Both the position numbers and the translations under genes were made by a program. Shown here piece by piece: positions 55,182 to 62,112 of a DNA stretch of 64,000 nt. The DNA is taken from positions 62,001 to 126,000 of the forward strand of contig JADKIO010000005.1 in NCBI GenBank assembly GCA_016721195.1. Direction: 5' to 3'. The notes below the pieces were generated by a model. It saw only the letters and a list, made by a program, of their open reading frames with translations. It ran no database searches and was not told where the DNA came from. The DNA comes from Candidatus Geothrix skivensis (lineage in GTDB: Bacteria > Acidobacteriota > Holophagae > Holophagales > Holophagaceae). Within the stretch, counting starts at the first letter, position 1; each line of letters begins with the position of its first letter.

Positions 55182-56039
55182 TCAGGTCCTCTTCCGGTAT
55201 CCCATGGCCTTGCTGAAGTGCAGCAGTTCGAAACCGGTGTTGAAAGCATGGATGCTTTCGCTGTGTCCCACCAGCAGGTAGGCCTTGGGGTGAAGCTGGC
55301 CGTGGAAGCCCTTGAGCACCTGGGACTTCACGGCCTCGTCGAAGTAGATGAGGACGTTCCGGCAGAAGATGACGTCGAAGGCCCCCAGCTGGCGGTAGGC
55401 CGGGTAGTCCACCAGGTTGAAGTTGCGGAGCGTGGTGAGCCGCTGGACCTCGGGTTTCACCTGGAAGAGGTCCTTCCCCAGGGGGGCGAAGTGGCGCTGG
55501 AGCTGTTCGGGAGTGAGGTTGCGCAGGGTGTAGCTGTTGTAGATCCCATCCTGGGCCTGGGCCAGCACCTTGTCGCTGATGTCCGTGCCCGTGATCTCCA
55601 CGGTGAGGCCCCGCAGCACGGTGTCCTTCAGCTCATGGCAGATCATGGCGAGGGTATAGGGCTCCTCCCCGCTGGAGCAGGCCGCCGACCAGATCCGGAG
55701 CCGGTTCTGGCCCCGCTCCCGGGCCTGCTTGGCGGCGTCCGGCAGCACGATGTTCTGGAAGGCCTCGATCTGAGGCGGGTTCCGCCAGAAGCTGGTCTCG
55801 TTGGTGGTGATCTCCACGAAGAGCCGCTTGAGTTCCGCGGGTCCCTGGCTGCCCTGGAGCAGGGCCAGGTAGTCGCCGTAGCTCCGCAGCTTCAGCTCGG
55901 TGATCCGCTTGCTGAGGCGGTTTTCCAGGAAGTACTGCTTGGATTCGCTGAAGAAAATGCCGGACTTGGCATAAATGAAGTCCCGGAGGCTCCGGAACTC
56001 GGCGAGGGTCATCTGCTGTTTGGCCTGGAGGGGATCCAT
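55182..56039 (-). CDS. cheR: Chemotaxis protein methyltransferase
   Basis: SAM-dependent methyltransferase (285 aa) that methylates chemoreceptor glutamates. An N-terminal helical domain (LRDFIYAKSGIFFSESKQ) precedes the SAM-binding core: RIWSAACSSGEEPYTLAM (motif I), DIS and NVLIYFDEAVK (motif IV-type). The ATG at 56039 (MDPLQAKQQ) is followed by a family-like N-terminus. A longer frame would run into a repeat element that encodes low-quality sequence. First gene of the operon. Confidence 0.95.
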   Translation of the reverse strand: MDPLQAKQQMTLAEFRSLRDFIYAKSGIFFSESKQYFLENRLSKRITELKLRSYGDYLALLQGSQGPAELKRLFVEITTNETSFWRNPPQIEAFQNIVLPDAAKQARERGQNRLRIWSAACSSGEEPYTLAMICHELKDTVLRGLTVEITGTDISDKVLAQAQDGIYNSYTLRNLTPEQLQRHFAPLGKDLFQVKPEVQRLTTLRNFNLVDYPAYRQLGAFDVIFCRNVLIYFDEAVKSQVLKGFHGQLHPKAYLLVGHSESIHAFNTGFELLHFSKAMGYRKRT

Positions 56040-56098
56040 CTGGTCGTCCTGCCTGTGGGATCGGCCCCCCGTCCAAAGCCTTGAGTTTGGTCCGAAAC

Positions 56099-56330
56099 CA
56101 GGCGCCGGGACCGGGCTTTGCCCGGTGCAGGCACGGGGGCTCCGGGGGGACATCGCTCGCGAAGCGAGCAGGCCTCCGCCGAGCGCCTCGCTCCCGCGAG
56201 GCTCCTGCTTCCGCTACGCGGAGGGCAGAGGCGGAGCCTCCCCCCCGGACAGCATCAGGCGCCGGGACCGGGCTTCGCCCGGTGCAGGCGCGGGGGCTCC
56301 GGGGGGACATCGCTCGCGAAGCGAGCAGGC
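56099..56330. repeat. Intergenic palindromic element, two 75-bp direct copies
   Basis: Copies at 56099-56173 and 56256-56330 differ at two positions. Each holds two hairpins (ACCGGGC-TT-GCCCGGT and GCTCGC-GAA-GCGAGC types). The element occupies the 308-bp gap between cheR and acpS and reaches the acpS stop. On the minus strand acpS ends TAA, then TGCTGTCCGGGGGG, matching the 45.0-kb element's edge. No gene is present in the gap. Confidence 0.92.
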
Positions 56331-56347
56331 GGTCCCCCCGGACAGCA

Positions 56348-56716
56348 TTAACCCTCCAGGATCACCACCGCCAGGGCCAGGTCCCCATCGTGGCTGACAC
56401 TCCCATGGAGGGTCAGGATCTTCCGGGCCGCCAGGAGCTCGGCCAGGGCCCCCACCGCCCAAAGCCGGCCATTGATGTAGCGGAGTTCCTTCCAAGACCA
56501 GCCCTCCAGCCCCGTCCCCAGGGCCTTCCCGAAGGCCTCCCGGAGGGCCCAGCGCCCCGCCAGGCGCTCAGGCAGCCTTTGCCTGTTTCCGCCCAGGAGG
56601 TAGGCCGCTTCCTCCGGGTGGAGGATGCGACCGGTGCACTTCTCCGCCCCGAAGCGCTCCACGAGGTGGCGCCAGCGGGACGGGGGGCAGAGGTCCGTTC
56701 CGAGTCCGGCGATCAC
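56348..56716 (-). CDS. acpS: Holo-[acyl-carrier-protein] synthase
   Basis: Transfers phosphopantetheine to ACP (122 aa). The family N-terminus IAGLGTDLCPPSRW contains the Mg-binding Asp, and ALREAFGKALG corresponds to the WxxKEAxxKA motif (first Lys replaced by Arg). SVSHDGDLALAVVI matches the C-terminus. The GTG start overlaps the upstream GNAT stop as GTGA. A frame starting 30 nt further upstream is open but less likely. The 3' end abuts a repeat element. Confidence 0.92.
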   Translation of the reverse strand: MIAGLGTDLCPPSRWRHLVERFGAEKCTGRILHPEEAAYLLGGNRQRLPERLAGRWALREAFGKALGTGLEGWSWKELRYINGRLWAVGALAELLAARKILTLHGSVSHDGDLALAVVILEG

Positions 56717-57198
56717 CCGAGCTCCTTCGCGAACCAGTGATCGCATCCCCCGTGCCCCGTGCGGCCCAGGGGCGAGCAGAGAGCCTGGAAGCCGAGCTTC
56801 TGGTAGAGGCGGATGGCCTGGTCCATGCCCGTGAGGGTCTCCAGGTAGCAGGTGCGGTAGCCCAGGGTCCGGGCCACCTCCAGGCAGTGCTTCAGCAGGG
56901 CCTCCCCCAGGCCCTGGCCGCGGGCCGACCGCAGGAAATACATCTTCCGCAGCTCGCAGACGCCAGGCTCCCCCCCCAGGAGGGGTGCGATGCCCCCCCC
57001 GCCCAGCACCTGGCCCCCTTCATCCTCCAGGACGAAGTAGGCGGACCCCGGCACCGAGTAGGCCGCGCACATGTGGTCCACCTCCGGGTCGTGGATGGCG
57101 AAGCCGGGGCCGTCCGCGCCAAACTCCGGCATCACCTGGCGGATGAGGGCGGCCACGGCCGCGTCGTCCTCGGGGCGGATGGGGCGGAAGGTGGGCAT
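56713..57198 (-). CDS. GNAT family N-acetyltransferase
   Basis: 161-residue acetyltransferase. The acetyl-CoA-binding motif A reads RSARGQGLGEALLKHC (Q/RxxGxG/A), and MDQAIRLYQKLGFQ is the C-terminal motif B. The substrate is unknown. It is translationally coupled to acpS by a 4-nt overlap, which is probably fortuitous functionally. The ATG (MPTFRPIRPED) is a typical GNAT start. Confidence 0.92.
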   Translation of the reverse strand: MPTFRPIRPEDDAAVAALIRQVMPEFGADGPGFAIHDPEVDHMCAAYSVPGSAYFVLEDEGGQVLGGGGIAPLLGGEPGVCELRKMYFLRSARGQGLGEALLKHCLEVARTLGYRTCYLETLTGMDQAIRLYQKLGFQALCSPLGRTGHGGCDHWFAKELG

Positions 57199-57213
57199 GG
57201 GGAAAGGGTACCC

Positions 57214-59700
57214 TCACTCCGGCCAATGGTGCTTCGGATAGCGCCGGGACAGCCCCGGCCGCAGCTCCTGGTAGACCCGCTGCCAGAAGCCGGCCAGATC
57301 CTGGGTGACCTGCAGGGCGCGCAGGTTGGGGGCCAGCAGGTGCAGCACCAGGGGCACGGCGCCCCCGGCCACGGCGGGGGTCTTCTTGAGGCCCCAGAAA
57401 TCCTGGAGGCGTGAGGCGATCCAGGGGGGATCGTCCTCGTAGTGCACCTTGGTGGGACGGCCCTTGGGCAGCTGGATGGCCTCGGGGGCCCAGGCATCCA
57501 GCAGGCGCAGTGTGTCCGAGGGAAAGGCCTGGCGCAGGGCCGCGGGCCAGTCCACGTCCTGGACTTCCCGCAGGGTGGACCGGCCCCGGCAGGCGCCCGC
57601 CAGCAGCAGACCCAGCAGGTCCTCCGGAAGGTTGAGCTCGGGGCGGTGCTTCCTCAGAAAGGCCAGGCGGGCCAGGAACCGGGTCGGCACCTCGTCCAGG
57701 GGACGGTCGCGCAATCCCTCGGCCAGGAGCACGGCCACCCGGGGATCCGCCGGATCCGCGGGACCCCGGCCGGCGTCGATGGTCAGGCCGTCGTAGCGGA
57801 TCTCGGTGCGGCGCTCCACCCGTCCCGCAGAGGGGCTGAATACCAGTTCATCGATGTCCTCCAGGCGCTCGGGGAAGGCCTCCAGCAGCCAGTCGGCCTC
57901 GCAGCGCGACGCCTGACGGATGAGGGTCTGGCTGCCGGTGCCCTGCTTCACGGCCTCGGCCTCCAGGGCCAGGATGAGCCCAGGTCGCCGCACGCGGCTG
58001 GCGGGGTCCAGCCTGGCGCCCCCACCTCCGGCAAAGGCACAGGTGGCGTTGGCGGACAGCTGCCCCACGCGGTCGGGGTAGGCCAGCAGCAGGGCCTTCA
58101 GCAGCCGCGACTCGCCATCCGTCGGCGCCTCGGGCGAGTGCAGGAACCTGGCCAGGGATTGCACCGCCCGCCGCGCCCGCTGGACCGCCGCGACATCCAG
58201 GCCCGCGGCCCGGCAGGCGCCCGCGCCGAAGCCAGCGGCTTCCGCCTCCTCGAATTGATCCAGGCGGAGCAGCAGGTCCGAGTCTGTGCCGTGGCCGGTC
58301 TTCACGGGGGCCCAGGCCTGCCCCTGCTGGGTGGCCAGCCCCTGCCGGGCCGAGAGGTTCCCGGTTTCCAGCAGGGCGGCGGCGCGCAGGGCCAGCTGGG
58401 GAATGCCCAGGTCCTCGCCGGCGATGGCCAGCCTCGCCAGGCGCGGGTGCAGGGGCAGGTCCGCCATGCGGAGGCCCAGGGGGCTGAGGCCGCCGTCCCG
58501 GAGGGCGCCCAGGCGCGTGAGGAGGGTCTCCGCCGCGCCGAGAGAGGTCGCGGGAGGCGCCTCGAACCAGTCCAGGGTCGCTGGATCGGCGATGCCCATG
58601 CCGTGCAGGGCCATGAGGGGTTCCGCCAGGTCCGAGCGCTGCAGCTCCGGCACATCAAAGGCGGGGCGGGCGCCGTAGTCGGCCTCGGTGTACAGGCGCA
58701 GGCAGCGGCCCGGCCCCGTCCGGCCGGCCCGGCCCGTGCGCTGCACGCAGCGGGCCTGGCTGATGCGCGTGGTGCGCAGTCCCGACAGGCCCGACCAGGG
58801 CGAGTGGGAGGCCTCGCGACCCAGCCCGGAGTCCACCACGGCACCGATGCCATCCAACGTGACGGAGCTTTCGGCCACGTTGGTGCTGAGGATGACCTTG
58901 GGCGTGGCGGTGATTTCCAGGGCGTGGGCCTGGGCCTCCGGCGACAGCTCGCCATGCAGGGGCCGCAGGCTCAGGCCCCGGCGCAGGGCGAGGGCCTCGC
59001 AGCCCCTCAGGCAGGCGCGAATTTCGGCGGCACCCGGCAGGAACACCAGCGTATGGCCCCGCAGGCCCTCCCCATAGAGGCACTCCAGCGCGTCTGCCAC
59101 CTGCTGATCGACGGGCCGATCATCGGGTCGGGGCAGGAAGGATGTGTCCACGGGAAAGGCCCGACCCTCGCTCTTCATGACGGTTGCGCCGAGGTAGGCG
59201 GCCACGGGGCCAGGGTCCAGGGTGGCGGACATGATCAGCAGCTTCAGGTCGGGCCGGACTTCCCGTTGCAGGCGGCGCAGCAGGGTGATGGCCAGGTCTG
59301 TGTGCAGGTGCCGCTCATGGAACTCATCCAGCACCACGGCGCTGATGCCCTTCAGCGCGGGATCCCCCTGCAGGCGCCGCAGCAGCAGACCTTCGGTGAC
59401 GAAGCGCAGCCGCGTGGCCTTCGAGACCTTCTGCTCGAAGCGCACGGCATAGCCCGCCCGCTGGCCGAGCGGCTCGCCAAGCTCTTCCGCCACGCGGGTG
59501 GCGGCCAGGCGGGCGGCCAGGCGGCGGGGTTCGAGAATCCAGCATTCCCCTGTCTCAAGCAGGCCCGCCCCCAGCAGGGCTGGGGGTACCCGCGTGGTCT
59601 TGCCTGCGCCGGGATCCGCCTGCAGCACCAGATTTGGACGCTCGCGCAGGCTCTCGACAATCTGCGGCAGCAGGGGATCGATGGGCAGGCTCAAGCGCAT
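57214..59700 (-). CDS. hrpB: ATP-dependent RNA helicase HrpB
   Basis: DEAH-type superfamily-2 helicase, 828 aa, with the HrpB layout: helicase core, HA2-like and HrpB C-terminal domains. Walker A is GAGKTT (31-36), the box II variant DEFH is at 124-127, motif III is SATL, and motif VI is in QRTGRAGRTGPG. The C-terminal region (LDEVPTRFLARLAFLRKH, GRSTLREVQDVDWPAAL) is typical of HrpB rather than HrpA. Its start overlaps the upstream membrane-protein gene by 10 nt. Confidence 0.94.
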   Translation of the reverse strand: MRLSLPIDPLLPQIVESLRERPNLVLQADPGAGKTTRVPPALLGAGLLETGECWILEPRRLAARLAATRVAEELGEPLGQRAGYAVRFEQKVSKATRLRFVTEGLLLRRLQGDPALKGISAVVLDEFHERHLHTDLAITLLRRLQREVRPDLKLLIMSATLDPGPVAAYLGATVMKSEGRAFPVDTSFLPRPDDRPVDQQVADALECLYGEGLRGHTLVFLPGAAEIRACLRGCEALALRRGLSLRPLHGELSPEAQAHALEITATPKVILSTNVAESSVTLDGIGAVVDSGLGREASHSPWSGLSGLRTTRISQARCVQRTGRAGRTGPGRCLRLYTEADYGARPAFDVPELQRSDLAEPLMALHGMGIADPATLDWFEAPPATSLGAAETLLTRLGALRDGGLSPLGLRMADLPLHPRLARLAIAGEDLGIPQLALRAAALLETGNLSARQGLATQQGQAWAPVKTGHGTDSDLLLRLDQFEEAEAAGFGAGACRAAGLDVAAVQRARRAVQSLARFLHSPEAPTDGESRLLKALLLAYPDRVGQLSANATCAFAGGGGARLDPASRVRRPGLILALEAEAVKQGTGSQTLIRQASRCEADWLLEAFPERLEDIDELVFSPSAGRVERRTEIRYDGLTIDAGRGPADPADPRVAVLLAEGLRDRPLDEVPTRFLARLAFLRKHRPELNLPEDLLGLLLAGACRGRSTLREVQDVDWPAALRQAFPSDTLRLLDAWAPEAIQLPKGRPTKVHYEDDPPWIASRLQDFWGLKKTPAVAGGAVPLVLHLLAPNLRALQVTQDLAGFWQRVYQELRPGLSRRYPKHHWPE

Positions 59701-60692
59701 GGGCGGCCCAGGGCGGCGAGGAAGGCGGAGGGATCGTCCACGGACACGGCCACGCGATCCAGCTTGCGGGAGCCGGGGCCCAGCAGTCCCATCCTGCTGA
59801 CCGCCTCTGACAGCCGCAATTCCACGGCGGGAGCACCGGTCCTCAGGAGCTTGTGCATGCCCTTCAGGTACTGACGCTTGGCCCAGTCATCCTGGAATTC
59901 CGGCAGCGCCGCGGCCGAAACGACCTGCTCTCTGCTCAGGTGGAGGGAGCCGAGCAGGCCCATGTGCAGGTTGAGCTGGGTTCCATCGAGCTGATGGGGC
60001 CGCTGCCTCAGCGTGGCGTAGAGGCCCACCATCCAGAGCACCGAATAGAGGGTGGAGACGTGCAGGACCCAGCGCAGCCAGGGTGCCATTCGGGGGAACA
60101 GGGCATGGATGAGGAAGAGGTCCGTGGGAATCAGCAGGGGCAGGACTGGGAGAAAGGCACGGAGAAAGGTCTCCTTGTGCAGGCTGTAGCCAGGTGGGGC
60201 TGGGCTCCGGAATCCACCGAGAAGGAACCGCATGGCGCTGCCGAGCATCACCAGCTCCAGCGCCAGAAGTCGGGCAGCCCTGGGTGGGACAAAGGCCTCG
60301 AAGGCCGCCGTGATGCGATCTTCGGGCCAGGTTCCGGGAAGGGTGCGGGCGGTCCGCCAGGCCCGTACCGCCAGGAGCAGCAGCAGGACTTCCAGCAGGA
60401 GGGCCGTGCCCAGGCGCAGCCGGAGGGCCAGCTGCGAGGCACCGCTAAGCACCAGCCCCAGGCCCTCCAGGAGGATCACCAGGGGAAGCAGGAGGCGCGA
60501 CCCGGGAATCCGCGCCTGTCGCCAGTCCCAGAGCAGCGTGAGCACCCGCAAGGACAGGAGCAGGAACAGCGCCGTGGTGAGCCAGGGCAGGGCCGATGAT
60601 CCGGGGGCGCGGAGGCGCACCACCACCAGGGCCACGCCCAGGGCGACGAGGAGGCCCCAGAGCAGGGCGGAGGGTCGGGGGCGCAGAGCCAT
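59691..60692 (-). CDS. Multi-pass membrane protein, unknown function
   Basis: 333-residue protein with about eight hydrophobic segments in the first 235 residues (LLWGLLVALGVALVVV, LTTALFLLLSL and so on). A soluble C-terminal tail (about 240-333; LLGSLHLSREQVVSAAALP) follows. No transporter or enzyme motif is recognised. It overlaps hrpB by 10 nt at its 3' end and so is co-expressed with it. Confidence 0.8.
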   Translation of the reverse strand: MALRPRPSALLWGLLVALGVALVVVRLRAPGSSALPWLTTALFLLLSLRVLTLLWDWRQARIPGSRLLLPLVILLEGLGLVLSGASQLALRLRLGTALLLEVLLLLLAVRAWRTARTLPGTWPEDRITAAFEAFVPPRAARLLALELVMLGSAMRFLLGGFRSPAPPGYSLHKETFLRAFLPVLPLLIPTDLFLIHALFPRMAPWLRWVLHVSTLYSVLWMVGLYATLRQRPHQLDGTQLNLHMGLLGSLHLSREQVVSAAALPEFQDDWAKRQYLKGMHKLLRTGAPAVELRLSEAVSRMGLLGPGSRKLDRVAVSVDDPSAFLAALGRPCA

Positions 60693-60801
60693 CCCTTCAG
60701 CCTACGGCCTCTGCACTCGGTTGGGGGAACCCGCCCGGGCGAGGGGCAGAACCGCACCGCGAAGCGGGGTTTCCGTGACGGCGGCCCGGACTCGCCTCGC
60801 G

Positions 60802-60807
60802 TAGAAT
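60802..60807 (+). promoter_or_regulatory. Candidate -10 box (TAGAAT) for the transketolase gene
   Basis: TAGAAT ends 22 nt before ATG 60830 and overlaps the alternative ATG at 60806. If active, transcription would start near 60813 and only the 60830 start would be translated. Confidence 0.4.
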
Positions 60808-60829
60808 GGATGCTTCGACGGGAGTGGTC

Positions 60830-61798
60830 ATGGCGGGTCTGGACACGGCGGGGGTGGGCGGCAAGGTGGGTGGGGTCATGGATAGCCTGCGGGATGCCTA
60901 CGGCGAGACCCTGGTGGAGCTGGGGAACGAGGGTGCCAATATCATCGTGTTCGACGCCGATCTGGCCGGCTCCACCCGCACCAGCAAGTTCGCCAAGGCC
61001 TTCCCGGAGCGCTTCTTCAACATGGGCGCCGCCGAGCAGGGCATGGTGGCCGCCGCCGCCGGGGCCGCCACCACGGGGGTGGTGCCCTTCGTCAGCACCT
61101 TCGCCATGTTCGCCACGGGCCGGGCCTACGAGTTCGTGCGCCAGGCCGTGGGCGTGGGCCGCCAGAACGTGAAGATCGTGGCCACCCACGCAGGCCTCAC
61201 CGTGGGCGAGGATGGCGGCACCCACCAGTGCCTGGAGGACCTGGCCCTCATGTGCATGATCCCCGGCATGACCGTCCTGTCCCCGGCCGACGCCATCGAG
61301 ACCCGGCAGGCCGTCCGCTTCGCCTACGCCCACCAGGGGCCCGTCTACGTGCGCCTCACCCGGGACAAGTTCCCCCGCATCCATGCCGATGACTACCAGT
61401 TCAAGCTGGGCAAGGCCGTGGTCATGCGCCAGGGCAAGGATGTGCTGCTGGTGGGCTGCGGTCTGGGCACCTCCATCTGCCTGGAGGCTGCGGAGCTTCT
61501 GGCCACCGATGGCATCGAAGCCACGGTGCTGCACGCGCCCACCCTCAAGCCCTTCGATCGCGAGACGCTGATCGCGCTGGCGAAAACCCACAAGGCCGTG
61601 GTCACCTGCGAGGAACACCAGGTCCATGGGGGACTGGGGGGCATCGTGGCGGAGATTTTGTCAGAGGCCCACCCCATGCCCGTGCGGCGCGTGGGGGTGA
61701 AGGATCTCTTCGGTCAGAGCGGCAAGCCCGAAAAGCTTCTGGAAGCCTACGGTGTCACGCCCCAGGCCGTGGCCACCGCCGCGAAGGAGGCCCTCTGA
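60830..61798 (+). CDS. Transketolase, C-terminal subunit
   Basis: 322-residue protein equivalent to the C-terminal half of split transketolases (TPP pyrimidine-binding and C-terminal domains). The catalytic Glu lies in NMGAAEQGMVAAAAG, and the TPP-binding segment is FVSTFAMFATGRAYE. THAGLTVGEDGGTHQ is conserved. Archaeal-type and some bacterial transketolases are encoded as adjacent N and C halves, but no N-terminal half lies nearby, so it must be elsewhere if functional. ATG 60830 has GGGAG upstream; ATG 60806 overlaps a -10-like box. Confidence 0.9.
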   Translation: MAGLDTAGVGGKVGGVMDSLRDAYGETLVELGNEGANIIVFDADLAGSTRTSKFAKAFPERFFNMGAAEQGMVAAAAGAATTGVVPFVSTFAMFATGRAYEFVRQAVGVGRQNVKIVATHAGLTVGEDGGTHQCLEDLALMCMIPGMTVLSPADAIETRQAVRFAYAHQGPVYVRLTRDKFPRIHADDYQFKLGKAVVMRQGKDVLLVGCGLGTSICLEAAELLATDGIEATVLHAPTLKPFDRETLIALAKTHKAVVTCEEHQVHGGLGGIVAEILSEAHPMPVRRVGVKDLFGQSGKPEKLLEAYGVTPQAVATAAKEAL

Positions 61799-62100
61799 TG
61801 GCTACCGAAACGTTCAAGGCCAGCCGCTGGACCCAGGGCAACCACCTGTTCACCACTGTCATTGAAATCACGGACACGGCCGTGATCCGACGCAAGCGCT
61901 CCTGGTTCTCGGTGAACGAGATCAGCATCCACCTTTCGAAGGTGGCCAGTGTGCGCATCGACACGGGCCTTCTGTGGGCCGATATCTCGGTGGAAAGCAC
62001 CGGCGGCAGCGACCCCCTCACCAGCCACGGCCACACCAAGGCGGATGCCCGCCGCATCAAGGAACTCATCGAGGCCGCCCAAAGCCGGCAGCTCCGTTAA
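61798..62100 (+). CDS. Small PH-like domain protein
   Basis: 100-residue protein that appears to be one bacterial PH (bPH_2-like) domain: a beta-rich body (FTTVIEITDTAVIRRKRSWF, NEISIHLSKVASVRID) and a C-terminal helix (DARRIKELIEAAQ). Single-domain bPH proteins have unclear roles, possibly at membranes. Its ATG overlaps the transketolase stop (TGATG), so translation is coupled. The kinase gene begins 12 nt later. Confidence 0.8.
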   Translation: MATETFKASRWTQGNHLFTTVIEITDTAVIRRKRSWFSVNEISIHLSKVASVRIDTGLLWADISVESTGGSDPLTSHGHTKADARRIKELIEAAQSRQLR

Positions 62101-62112
62101 TCCAGTCCGGCC

